A DNA stretch of 64,000 bases from NCBI GenBank assembly GCA_964567545.1, contig CAZMNB010000002.1:1-64000 (forward strand), written 5' to 3'. Numbering within the stretch: the first letter of the stretch is position 1; each line of letters starts with the position of its first letter. This document shows, one piece after another, positions 1 through 8,313 of the stretch. The translations under genes and the position numbers were made by a program. The notes under the pieces are model-generated. The model made no database searches. It was not told the origin of the DNA and saw only the letters and a program-made list of their open reading frames with translations. The DNA comes from UBA7398 sp964567545. Lineage in GTDB: Bacteria > Actinomycetota > Actinomycetes > Nanopelagicales > Nanopelagicaceae.

Positions 1-1
1 T

Positions 2-187
2 ATTGTTTGGAATGCTACTCAAGGTGGCCCAGGAAATTCTACCAATGTTCCCAGTTTATTTATTTATAAATCTGCGTTTGTCAATCGATATGTAGGCGAA
101 GCTGCGACTACCTCATTTCTGTTAGCAATAGTGATTCTTGCGGTAACTGGATTATTGTTACTAGCGCGAAAAGAATCTAATGATTAA
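2..187 (+). CDS. Sugar ABC transporter permease, MalF-type (3' end only)
   Basis: Only the last 61 residues are in the window; the gene is cut by the left edge. The reading frame carries GGPGNST followed by PSLFIYKSAF, which is the usual last periplasmic-loop signature of MalF/UgpA-type permeases, then one hydrophobic helix (LAIVILAVTGLLLL) and a short basic tail. Its stop overlaps the start of the next permease by 8 bp, which is typical for paired MalF-MalG genes. It would form half of the membrane channel of a carbohydrate importer whose binding protein and ATPase lie outside the window. Confidence 0.85.
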   Translation: MVWNATQGGPGNSTNVPSLFIYKSAFVNRYVGEAATTSFLLAIVILAVTGLLLLARKESND

Positions 188-1007
188 TATCAAAGAAAAA
201 ACTAGTGCGTACTTTGTTTTAACCCTAGGCGCTGTAATCGCTATTTATCCACTCTTTTCAATTGTAAATCTTTCACTAACTAGTAAAAGCAACAATTCTA
301 AAGTTGAAAATGAATTTCTTGGATTCTACCTAGGAAATTATGTTGAAGCTTGGCAACGTGGTGCTTTTAATCATGCAATGCTATCAAGTCTTCTCGTATC
401 AAGTTGCGTTGTTGCACTTACCTTGCTCTGTGCTATTTTGGCAGGTTACGCTTTTGCGTTGATGCAAGTTCCATTTGCAAAAACTATTCTGGTTTTATTG
501 CTTTTCGGCTTGGTGATGCCGTATGAAGGTGTAGTGATTTCGCTTTATGAAATGATGCGTTCATTACATTTATTAAATACCTACTGGGCTTTAATCCTGC
601 CACAGGTTGCTTTGTCTATGCCATTTGCTGTTCTTTGGTTACGTACATTTTTTAGTACGGTACCGAAATCAATTATAGAGTCGGCGAGTTTAGATGGGGC
701 TAGCCGAATTCAAAGTTTAAGATTCATCTTAATTCCACTTGCTAAATCGGCTATTGGCACGCTTGCAACCCTGCTTTTTCTATTCACATGGAACGAGTTC
801 CTTCTAGCTTTAGTTTTGATCCCAAGTAATACATCAATTCAAACTGTTCCGCTTTCACTCTCCTTTTTCGCTGGTAATCGCAGAAATAGCGAACCGCCCG
901 TAACCGCTGCGGCCGCGGTATTGGTAGCTTTGCCGGTACTTTTTGCTTACTTATTCTTGCAAAAAAGATTAATTAGGGGAATTATTTCGGGAGCCGTGAA
1001 AGAGTGA
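180..1007 (+). CDS. Sugar ABC transporter permease, MalG-type
   Basis: 275 residues with about six hydrophobic segments. The EAA loop that docks on the ATPase is visible near residues 160-185 (SIIESASLDGASRIQSLRFI, followed by LIPLAKSAIG). It starts with MINIKEK inside the last codons of the preceding permease (8 bp overlap), so the two are translationally coupled. The gene is followed after one base by an amino-sugar-deaminase-like enzyme in the same direction, so the imported sugar may be an amino sugar or its derivative; that is inference from context. The family is CUT1-type carbohydrate uptake. The substrate cannot be read from the sequence. Confidence 0.9.
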   Translation: MINIKEKTSAYFVLTLGAVIAIYPLFSIVNLSLTSKSNNSKVENEFLGFYLGNYVEAWQRGAFNHAMLSSLLVSSCVVALTLLCAILAGYAFALMQVPFAKTILVLLLFGLVMPYEGVVISLYEMMRSLHLLNTYWALILPQVALSMPFAVLWLRTFFSTVPKSIIESASLDGASRIQSLRFILIPLAKSAIGTLATLLFLFTWNEFLLALVLIPSNTSIQTVPLSLSFFAGNRRNSEPPVTAAAAVLVALPVLFAYLFLQKRLIRGIISGAVKE

Positions 1008-1008
1008 A

Positions 1009-1809
1009 ATGAAATCTAAAAAACCAGAATCTATAATTGCATCAGATGAAATTGCGCTCGGTAAAATTGCTGCAGAATTAGTTTTTGCAGAGCTCAAGAA
1101 ATGTTATGACATTGGAAATCTTTTCGTACTGGGCTGCCCCGGTGGCCGCACTCCCCGATCAACTTATAGCGCGTTGGCGAATTTGATAAAGAAAAATAAT
1201 CAGTCTTTAAGCCATGTGGTGATTGCCATGATGGATGACTATGCCGTTCAAGGTAAAGACGCATCATTTAAAAATGTCGATATCGAATCTCATTTCAGTT
1301 GCAAGAAATTTGCTTACGATGAAATTAGAGATGTATTGAATGGGGATTTACCTAACAAAGATCAGATTCTCATGGCAAATGTTCTTATTCCAGATGCTAG
1401 AGACCCCAAGACCTTTGAAGATACCCTAATGAAATTGGGTGTTGATATATTTTTGCTAGCTTCAGGAGCAAGTGATGGTCACGTTGCTTTTAATGGATTT
1501 GGAAGCGGCAGAAATGACAGAACTCGCATAACACCATTGTCAGTGGAGACACGCAAGGACAATTTAAAGACTTTCCCGGATTTTGCATCACTTGATGAAG
1601 TGCCAAATTATGGGGTTACAGTTGGTCCGGCAACCATAGTAGATGTTTCAAAGCAAGCGATTATGTTGTTGACCGGGCCTGAAAAAAAACGGGCTTATAA
1701 AAGAATTTCTATGGCAACTAAATATGAATCCGATTGGCCGGCCACAATTATCGCTGAATGCAGCAACGCGCTAATTATTGCTGATAAATTCGCCGCAACG
1801 TCTAATTAG
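1009..1809 (+). CDS. Glucosamine-6-phosphate deaminase / 6-phosphogluconolactonase family protein
   Basis: 266 residues of the NagB/SugarP-isomerase superfamily. Visible motifs: the phosphate-binding CPGGRTPRSTY near residue 44, the MMDDY motif near 75, and the NagB-type segment SDGHVAFNGFGSG near 155, where NagB has DGHIAFNEPGSS. These are followed by an SRTR-like DRTRI, then VTVGPATIVD and a LLTGPEKKRA tail. NagB enzymes convert glucosamine-6-P to fructose-6-P plus ammonia in the cytoplasm. Lactonases of the same fold act on 6-phosphogluconolactone, but they lack the VTVG-TIVD region, so a deaminase-like role is preferred. The Asn-Glu of NagB reads Asn-Gly here, so the substrate may differ. 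It is one base downstream of the permease and converges with the ROK gene (8 bp overlap). Confidence 0.72.
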   Translation: MKSKKPESIIASDEIALGKIAAELVFAELKKCYDIGNLFVLGCPGGRTPRSTYSALANLIKKNNQSLSHVVIAMMDDYAVQGKDASFKNVDIESHFSCKKFAYDEIRDVLNGDLPNKDQILMANVLIPDARDPKTFEDTLMKLGVDIFLLASGASDGHVAFNGFGSGRNDRTRITPLSVETRKDNLKTFPDFASLDEVPNYGVTVGPATIVDVSKQAIMLLTGPEKKRAYKRISMATKYESDWPATIIAECSNALIIADKFAATSN

Positions 1810-2707
1810 TAACGCTATCTAAGGCATAAATGGCAGTACCTATTACTCCTGCATCTGAAACTGAGGCCCTTAAAATTTTTCCGTTGTAATTCAATTCTTT
1901 AGATATTTTTTGAAAAGAGGTGAGTACTAAATCACGATAAATTGCGCTACCCATCCAAAGTCCACCACCAATTACGATTACCTTAGTTGGCAATGAATTC
2001 GCAAAAATGGCAATTTCCCTTCCTAAAATTGCAGCTGCAGATTCAATAATTTCGGTAGCCAAACTATTACCTTTATAATCATCAAATAGCGACTTCGCAT
2101 TAATAGTCGTATCGCCAGTAATTGCGCTATATCGACGAGCGATTCCTAGACCAGAAGAAAAATTCTCTAGCGGCATAATTTCACTACCAGTATCTATTTC
2201 AATTACGCCGAACCCGATGGCGCGTCCGTCAAAACCCGAAATAGGTTTTCCGTCAATGAAATGTGTGTGCGAGATGCCGGTACTAATAGTTATATAGACG
2301 AAATCAGGTTCATTCTTACCACTACCCAATCGAGCCTCTGCGATTCCAGCACATCTAACATCAGATTGGATGGTCCAGGGGACTCTTAAGATTTGCGAAA
2401 AATCCAAACTCGGTTGTATTTTCCAATCAATTTGATCTCGGCTAGTTAAATTTCCTTCCAAATCAATGTACTCGGGAAAGCCGACTGCAGCACTAATAAC
2501 AGAGATTCCCTCTTCATCTGCAATTTTTTTCAAAGAATTTATCATTGTCTTAGTCCGTTCTAGATTTTGATCAGCCAATCCTGTGACGCTATCTCTGCTT
2601 GCAATCAACTCTTTATGTAAAATTTTTAGATCTTTATCAACAATTGCCCCAGATATTTTAGAAGACCCTACATCTATAGCTAAAACCGCTTGAGTATTTC
2701 TTATCAT
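1802..2707 (-). CDS. ROK-family sugar kinase
   Basis: About 301 residues from the start MIRNTQAVLAIDVG. The frame extends 17 codons further up, but that would overlap the upstream gene, so 2707 is preferred. N-terminal ATP motif AIDVGSSKISGAIVD; central ITISTGISH; C-terminal IGGGLWMGSAI. ROK kinases phosphorylate hexoses or N-acetyl amino sugars. The zinc-binding CxCGxxGC signature of most ROK proteins is absent: the region reads GSEIMPLENFSSGLGIARR, with no cysteines. It is the last gene of the minus-strand ABC/GDPD-IMPase operon (13-bp gap) and converges with the deaminase-like gene. Substrate unknown; an amino sugar or hexose from the imported compound is possible. Confidence 0.75.
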   Translation of the reverse strand: MIRNTQAVLAIDVGSSKISGAIVDKDLKILHKELIASRDSVTGLADQNLERTKTMINSLKKIADEEGISVISAAVGFPEYIDLEGNLTSRDQIDWKIQPSLDFSQILRVPWTIQSDVRCAGIAEARLGSGKNEPDFVYITISTGISHTHFIDGKPISGFDGRAIGFGVIEIDTGSEIMPLENFSSGLGIARRYSAITGDTTINAKSLFDDYKGNSLATEIIESAAAILGREIAIFANSLPTKVIVIGGGLWMGSAIYRDLVLTSFQKISKELNYNGKILRASVSDAGVIGTAIYALDSVTN

Positions 2708-2720
2708 TAGCAAAACACTT

Positions 2721-4235
2721 TTAAGAAATAACTTTCTGCCAGATTTTATAAAGCGCATCCGCAGCTGCTGGAGTTGCGGTCATAATGCCGCCAGATTCTG
2801 GAAATAAATTTACTTTCCCGGTTTCGTCATAAACCACTCCGCCTGCTTCGTGCACAATAATCACCGCTGCTAAATGATCAATCGGACTGAAATGACCTAT
2901 CACCGCGCCAACTCCGCGATTGGCCGCTACCCCATTTAAAGTTAAGGTTCCTGAACCCATAATTCGCATCGTGCAATAGTTTTTCGCTAGCTCATCTAAT
3001 AACCCAAGCATTCCTGGCCAAGGTTGATAAGCCGCTAATTCGGTAGAAACAATTCGACTACTCAGTGGATTTTCCACTCCAACTAAATTTTCAACTTTCA
3101 GAGACTTTCCATTTAATTTCGCACCTTTATCTTTTGCAGCTTCATACAATTCACCACGCCATGGATCGATCACTATGCCGAGCAATGGTGTGCGATTAAA
3201 GGCTAAAGCTAATGAAAATGAACTCCATGGCATTCGGTTTGCAAAGTTCGTGGTGCCATCGATTGGATCCAAATACCAAGCAGGAGTGTCAGCAAGATAA
3301 GATCCACCCATCTCTTCTCCAACGAAGTTATGACCAGGAAAATTAGCAGAGATTACTTCTCGAACATGCGCTTCAATCATCACATCAATCTCAGTAACAA
3401 TATCTGCTGGATTTTGTTTTAATTCAATTCTTCCTGGATCCATTGATTTCGCTACCAAAATTGCCCAGCTTCCAAGATCTCGCGCAACTATTAAAGCGCG
3501 ATCTAGGTCGATATCTGCAGCGTTTTTCTCATTCTTCGATACTAATTCAGGCTCTTGCAGTACTCGTTTGAGTAAGGCTAATTCGTTGGTAGTAACTGAA
3601 TCAATTCCGATTGTTTTTGCCCATCGCATCGTCGCTTCGTCATCTACAGTCCATATTGAAACCTTGCAACCTAGCGCGTGAATAGCTTCAACTTTGCTTT
3701 TTGTTAAGAATGAATAATGGGAATTGATAAAAGTTGGTTTCAATTCTGCGATATCGGAAGCGGTTACTGTCGCATTAACATTCCAGGGCATCCAGATATT
3801 TGCGCTCTCCGAAAGAGATCGAATTATTCGCATTCCTTCTAAATCGCCACACCAATAAATCGTTGCGCTGCTTTTTACGGAAACTTCAAAAGCTAATTTG
3901 GCAGGATCGCTCTCCTCCATATCTATCATTAAAATCGAATTTGAATTTTCAAAAAGTGGTAGAACTTCCTCAAGTAATGGAATTTTAAAATTTCCGCTAC
4001 CTAGAGCTGAAATTTCTTGCCAGGTAACATCCGAAACATATCTATCCAATCCCCAGAGTCGTTCAAGCGTTGGGTCGTGGATTACAACTACTTTGCCATC
4101 TTTAGAAATTCGCACATCGATTTCAATAACTTCGGCGCCGGCATCAATCGCGGATTGAATCGCGACCAGCGTATTTTCGCGGAAGCGACTGGAGTCGCCA
4201 CGATGCGCACAAATATTAGTTGGGTTTCTTGGCAT
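2721..4235 (-). CDS. Fusion: glycerophosphodiester phosphodiesterase + inositol monophosphatase
   Basis: 504 residues with two catalytic domains. Residues 1-225 are a GDPD TIM barrel: AHRGDSSRFRENT at 10-22 (His11, Arg12, Glu20, Asn21), EIDVR at 38-42, HDP at 53-55, and SIWTVDDE near 195. Residues 240-504 are an IMPase/SuhB domain: GEEMGG near 305, the metal-binding DPIDGTTNF near 320, and SPIDHLAAVIIVHEAGG near 450, which keeps the Asp of the usual WDxxA motif. GDPDs cleave glycerophosphodiesters, and IMPases remove phosphate from inositol monophosphate. In one chain the two would turn glycerophosphoinositol into inositol if the GDPD half releases inositol phosphate. No signal peptide, so cytoplasmic. 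It lies 5 bp after the ABC ATPase and 4 kb from an iol cluster. The domain calls are firm; the substrate is inference. Confidence 0.93.
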   Translation of the reverse strand: MPRNPTNICAHRGDSSRFRENTLVAIQSAIDAGAEVIEIDVRISKDGKVVVIHDPTLERLWGLDRYVSDVTWQEISALGSGNFKIPLLEEVLPLFENSNSILMIDMEESDPAKLAFEVSVKSSATIYWCGDLEGMRIIRSLSESANIWMPWNVNATVTASDIAELKPTFINSHYSFLTKSKVEAIHALGCKVSIWTVDDEATMRWAKTIGIDSVTTNELALLKRVLQEPELVSKNEKNAADIDLDRALIVARDLGSWAILVAKSMDPGRIELKQNPADIVTEIDVMIEAHVREVISANFPGHNFVGEEMGGSYLADTPAWYLDPIDGTTNFANRMPWSSFSLALAFNRTPLLGIVIDPWRGELYEAAKDKGAKLNGKSLKVENLVGVENPLSSRIVSTELAAYQPWPGMLGLLDELAKNYCTMRIMGSGTLTLNGVAANRGVGAVIGHFSPIDHLAAVIIVHEAGGVVYDETGKVNLFPESGGIMTATPAAADALYKIWQKVIS

Positions 4236-4240
4236 ACTAA

Positions 4241-5257
4241 TTAAGCAATTCTTGCTAGCTTGCCGTCCCGATAAATCAACGCTTTTGTAATATTAGCAAA
4301 TCCAATATCACCAGCTTTAGGAACTTCGCTAGAAATAAAGGCGCGTAATTCACAGTCATTGCGTTTTAAGTAAACTTCATAGAAATGTCCGCGTGGCACA
4401 ACCAAAGTTACCGTTGCCGAAACGCTACCTGGAACTTGAGTTTTGCTAAAGAAAACATCTTCGGGTCGAATTCCAATGACATCACTTCCGGCAGAAATAG
4501 TTCCGTTTTCAAAACTTCCAGTAACGCGATTTAGTGAACCAATGAAATTAGCTACATATTCAGTTTCTGGAGAATCATAAAGTTCTTGAGGTGTACTGAA
4601 CTGTTCAATCCGGCCGTTGTTCATCACGGCAATTCGATCTGAGATTGAAAGCGCTTCGTCTTGATCGTGCGTAACAATTACTGTTGTAATGCCGAGGCGA
4701 CGTTGCAGCTCGCGAATATCTTCGCGAACTTTAACGCGAAGCTTTGCATCAAGATTGGAAAGTGGTTCATCAAGCAAGAGAATGTCAGGTTCTTGAACTA
4801 AAGCTCTTGCGAGCGCAACTCGTTGTTGTTCGCCGCCCGAGATTTGAGCAGGTCGGGAATCCTTGTGGTGCATTAAATTAACTACTTCAAGTACATCGTG
4901 AACTCGTTTTTCAATCTCTGTTTTAGACATTTTTCTAACTTTTAACGGATATGCCACATTTTTGAAAACGGTCATGTGCGGCCAAAGCGCATAATTTTGG
5001 AAGACCATTGCACTCGGGCGTTTCTCTGGTCCAATTTCAGTGACATCTTTTCCAGCCAAAAAAACTTTTCCAGATTCCGGAATTAAAAAACCTGCGATCA
5101 TGCGAAGTGTTGTGGTTTTCCCGCAACCAGAAGGACCAAGAAGTGAGACCATCTCACCCTTGTTCACAACAAGGTTTAAGTCATCAATGATTACTCGTCC
5201 ACCTAATATTTTACGGAGGCCGACAAGTTCTAGACCTTGCCCTGTTTGATTAACCAT
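4241..5257 (-). CDS. ABC transporter ATP-binding protein (Fe3+/polyamine/sugar-phosphate type)
   Basis: 338 residues of the PotA/AfuC/UgpC type. Walker A LLGPSGCGKTTTLRM near residue 38; signature SGGEQQRVALARAL; Walker B ILLLDEPLSNLDAKLR; switch histidine VTHDQDEAL; then a C-terminal TOBE-like regulatory domain (about residues 235-338, with GIRPEDVFF). It powers the importer made by the two permeases and the binding protein directly upstream in the same operon. The next gene, 5 bp away, is the GDPD-IMPase fusion, which argues that the cargo is a phosphodiester rather than iron or polyamines. That link is inference. Confidence 0.92.
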   Translation of the reverse strand: MVNQTGQGLELVGLRKILGGRVIIDDLNLVVNKGEMVSLLGPSGCGKTTTLRMIAGFLIPESGKVFLAGKDVTEIGPEKRPSAMVFQNYALWPHMTVFKNVAYPLKVRKMSKTEIEKRVHDVLEVVNLMHHKDSRPAQISGGEQQRVALARALVQEPDILLLDEPLSNLDAKLRVKVREDIRELQRRLGITTVIVTHDQDEALSISDRIAVMNNGRIEQFSTPQELYDSPETEYVANFIGSLNRVTGSFENGTISAGSDVIGIRPEDVFFSKTQVPGSVSATVTLVVPRGHFYEVYLKRNDCELRAFISSEVPKAGDIGFANITKALIYRDGKLARIA

Positions 5258-5276
5258 TGCTATCTACTCGCTTTCA

Positions 5277-6119
5277 TCATTTTATTTGGAATCCTTCAGC
5301 CAATTGGCCGCCAATAATGTGTTTTCTCGCTAAACTAATTAAAAATACCGATGGTATTGTCAACAATATTGAAAATACTGCAGTAACTTGAACTGGATAG
5401 GTTTCTACGATGGCATACATTGAAGTGGGCATCGTATAAATCGATGGTGCCCCGACTAGAAAAGTGCCTTGAGCCTCATCAAATGAATAAATAAAAGACA
5501 TCACCATTGCAACCAAAATACCTGGCATTGCCATTCTTAAAGTGATGGTGCGGAAAACCCGAAATTTACTGGCGCCAGCATCGCGAGCTGCATCTTCAAG
5601 GGATTTTGGGACGGCAGCAAATGCAGCAGCGGGAATCCATGTCATGAAAATAATAGTGCCCAAGACTTGAACAATAATTACGCCAACAACGGTACCCATT
5701 AAATTTAGGAAATAATAAAGCGTTGCGATGGTCGCAAAAAGGCCGATTTTAGGAAATGCATTTGAAGCAAACATTGCAATTAAAAATGTTCTCCGACCCC
5801 AATAGTTATATCGCGCTGAGGCATACGCTGCTGGCAGACAGATAACTGCCGATACCATAACAACTATTGGAGAGATTATTAGCGAAGTCTTCATTGCCGA
5901 AACTAGTGCTTCAACTTCAAAAACTTTACGGAACCAATCCAAAGTCCAACCCGTTGGCTTGTAGCTCGGGAAGAGCCACTCAACGGCAAATGCGTGAATT
6001 GCCAACCAAATTAGGGGCCCAACAATCAAGAGCAACATAAATATTGAAAAAACTAAAAGTATGGCTTTAACACCAATCGATTTAGTGTGGAGATTTAACG
6101 GCTGAACATCATTAGCCAT
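5277..6119 (-). CDS. ABC transporter permease (PotC/AfuB-like)
   Basis: 280 residues with six predicted membrane segments and the EAA loop SLEDAARDAGASKFRVFRTI followed by TLRMAMPG near residue 175. The start ATG shares one base with the stop of the upstream permease (TGATG), so the two subunits are coupled. A 19-bp gap separates it from the ATPase gene. It forms one half of the inner channel of the importer encoded by 4241-8208. The family moves small anions, polyamines, Fe3+ or phosphorylated organic compounds; the substrate is not readable from the permease. Confidence 0.9.
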   Translation of the reverse strand: MANDVQPLNLHTKSIGVKAILLVFSIFMLLLIVGPLIWLAIHAFAVEWLFPSYKPTGWTLDWFRKVFEVEALVSAMKTSLIISPIVVMVSAVICLPAAYASARYNYWGRRTFLIAMFASNAFPKIGLFATIATLYYFLNLMGTVVGVIIVQVLGTIIFMTWIPAAAFAAVPKSLEDAARDAGASKFRVFRTITLRMAMPGILVAMVMSFIYSFDEAQGTFLVGAPSIYTMPTSMYAIVETYPVQVTAVFSILLTIPSVFLISLARKHIIGGQLAEGFQIK

Positions 6120-7060
6120 CAGACTCTCCCGCTCTCTTTAGCGCTTCGGAAATTAGCCCAGATGTAGAAAACTGCAATTCCAGATGCGGCAGCAAAAACA
6201 ATAAATGCCATGACGATCGATTGTTGCGGGCGATTATATGCAGTGAAGAAGTTGGTAATTTCAACGCCGAACATAGTTGGCTGATTTGGTCCTAAGAAAA
6301 ATGGGATTGTGAAGGATCCCAGAACTCCAATAGAAGTAAATGTTGCAACAATTATTATTGGGATTAAAGCTAGTGGCAGCATCACGGTTCGAATTATTGT
6401 GAAAAGTCCAGCTCCGGCATCTTGGGCAGCCTCAATGAGTGCATTTGGTATTGATTGAAATCCAGAGGTTATTAAAAGAATTGCAAAAGGTAGTGAGGTC
6501 CAAATTGAGCCGATTATTACTGCAAGCATGGTTGAAGTTATCTGTGGAACATTCACACCAACGGAATGGAAAATGGTTCGATAAAGTCCAGCACTTCCGT
6601 AAAAGGTATAGAGCGCCCATGAAGAAATAACGACTGGGATAAATAGTGGAGTAAGCGAGAGTCCCGTTAATACAGATGAAAGTTTTCCGCCGCGTAATCT
6701 TTGAAGTAAACCAATTCCGATTGCAAATAACAAGACAAATACGGTTGCAACAAATGCCACAATTAGCGTAGTTTTTAGATCTCCAGCAAAACGAGGGTCG
6801 GCAATTACATCTTTATATGCCTGCAGAGTAAAGAGTTTGCCGTCTCGGCCGCGAATATCTTGGCCGATAATTGAAATTACCTCGTTAAGGCCACCGGTGT
6901 AACCAATTGAAAGAAAAAAAGCTAAACCAATTGGGAAACCAATAAATGTGCCAAGCACCAAAATTGGTGGCAAAGCCATGAAGAAACCAAGTACAGAGAG
7001 CTTTGAATCTTTCGATCCAAAGCTCTCTGAAGCGACTTGGTTTGTAGCCGCAGTGCTCAA
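6119..7060 (-). CDS. ABC transporter permease (PotB/UgpA-like)
   Basis: 313 residues, with a short cytoplasmic N-terminus, then membrane helices and an EAA loop IEAAQDAGAGLFTIIRTVML near residue 210. It contains a periplasmic stretch near residues 50-90 with charged residues (GQDIRGRDGKL). It starts 5 bp after the binding-protein gene and overlaps the second permease by one base. It is the partner subunit of the permease at 5277-6119. The operon order (binding protein, permease, permease, ATPase, hydrolase) is the typical layout of a dedicated uptake-and-processing operon. Confidence 0.9.
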   Translation of the reverse strand: MSTAATNQVASESFGSKDSKLSVLGFFMALPPILVLGTFIGFPIGLAFFLSIGYTGGLNEVISIIGQDIRGRDGKLFTLQAYKDVIADPRFAGDLKTTLIVAFVATVFVLLFAIGIGLLQRLRGGKLSSVLTGLSLTPLFIPVVISSWALYTFYGSAGLYRTIFHSVGVNVPQITSTMLAVIIGSIWTSLPFAILLITSGFQSIPNALIEAAQDAGAGLFTIIRTVMLPLALIPIIIVATFTSIGVLGSFTIPFFLGPNQPTMFGVEITNFFTAYNRPQQSIVMAFIVFAAASGIAVFYIWANFRSAKESGRV

Positions 7061-7065
7061 CTTAT

Positions 7066-8208
7066 TTACTTGCCAGGAACTTCAAGCGCCCATTGATTTT
7101 TGAAGTCAGTTGCGTTGCTAGATAAGTATCCAGGTCGGAGTGTTGAGATATCTGTACCTGCAGCGAATTTGCCTTGGTTAGCCTCGCTTAACAAAGTTAC
7201 TGGAATTACCGGATATCCGTTAAGCGAGCCACCAACGATTATGTTCTGCGCGGCTGGTGAAAGTACCCAGTTAACAAAACGCTGTGCAGCAACTCCGTTA
7301 CGGGAGGTCTTTGGGATACCAAAGAATGCTGGCCCGCCGGTAAGAGCAGGCTCGCTGATTTGAGCAACTTTCCAATAACTAGGAATGGTTCCAGCTTTTA
7401 GGCCGCTTAGGAACTGATCTGACCATACGGTTCCCATATCGATTGATCCGTTTGCGATCAGTGAAAGAGTTGCAGCATTGTTAGATGGGTAAGTTCCATT
7501 CTTGCCATATGTGTATGGGTTAAGTGACTTTAGAAGGTCAAAACCTTGCTTCCATTTAGCTTGAAGTGGCTTATTAATTTCTGTAACTAATGTTTTACGT
7601 TCTGCATCTGTCAAATATTTATCTACAACGGTTTGTGCGAATGCATATCCGCTACCGCCGCCGGATGGCACGTTATATGTGAAACGCCCTGGGTTAGCCT
7701 TGATCCAAGTAATTAAAGCATCAAGAGTCTTTGGTGGTGTTTCAACTACTTTGGAGTTATAAGCCAAAAGTACGGTTGAGGCTCGATATGGGACGCCACC
7801 TTTACTTAATGCGATTAATGAAGCAGGTACATTTGAAAGGTTAGGAATACGAGTTGTTGATGGAATTGTTAAGTATCCAGAGAGTCCAAGTTGTGGCACA
7901 AAACCGGCATCTATAACGTCAAAGCCAGCATCTTGCTTAGTTTTTGATGCTGCAATGATTTTGGCGAGCGTTAGCGCGTCATTCTTGCCGTGTAAATCAA
8001 ATGAAGAAAGGTCTACGTTGTAATTTGGGTTTGCTTTTTCAAAAGCAGGTATTAATTCCTTTAAGTACAAGTTTTCAACGTTTGTATCAGCAGATACATA
8101 TAGTCGAACTTGAAATACTGCTGCATGGCTGGTTGAAGCAGTGAATCCAAGTGTGGCTACTGCTAATCCAGCTGCTGCAAGTACTGAAATGAGTTTCTTC
8201 TTGCGCAC
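7066..8208 (-). CDS. ABC transporter substrate-binding protein (type-2 fold, AfuA/PotD-like)
   Basis: 380 residues from a GTG start preceded by a strong GGAGGAG site. Residues 1-29 are a signal peptide (basic MRKKKL, hydrophobic core, ASTSHA cleavage). The Ala-rich end has no lipobox cysteine, unusual for a monoderm binding protein. The mature part shows VRLYVSADTN, DVIDAGFVPQL, GVPYRASTVLLAYNSK and a Gly-rich GGGSGYAF loop. This resembles the ferric/polyamine/2-aminoethylphosphonate/sugar-phosphate branch of binding proteins. Relatives in that branch bind phosphorylated ligands, and the Ser/Gly loops could do so here. First gene of the six-gene operon; the start codon lies within a GCACT-TT-AGTGC hairpin. 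Confidence 0.88.
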   Translation of the reverse strand: MRKKKLISVLAAAGLAVATLGFTASTSHAAVFQVRLYVSADTNVENLYLKELIPAFEKANPNYNVDLSSFDLHGKNDALTLAKIIAASKTKQDAGFDVIDAGFVPQLGLSGYLTIPSTTRIPNLSNVPASLIALSKGGVPYRASTVLLAYNSKVVETPPKTLDALITWIKANPGRFTYNVPSGGGSGYAFAQTVVDKYLTDAERKTLVTEINKPLQAKWKQGFDLLKSLNPYTYGKNGTYPSNNAATLSLIANGSIDMGTVWSDQFLSGLKAGTIPSYWKVAQISEPALTGGPAFFGIPKTSRNGVAAQRFVNWVLSPAAQNIIVGGSLNGYPVIPVTLLSEANQGKFAAGTDISTLRPGYLSSNATDFKNQWALEVPGK

Positions 8209-8313
8209 TAAAGTGCCTCCTCCAAGTGATTAGGAATAGACCGGATGTCAATTTCCTTCAGACAGGTATCCGTTAAACTACGCACCCTTAGGCATTAGGT
8301 CAAGACGAAAGGC

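Noticed and set aside
8209..8313. A further LacI-type operator before the phosphodiester ABC operon
   Set aside because: Only partial repeats (GGAT...ATCC) were found, without the TATGTA/TCGATA core.
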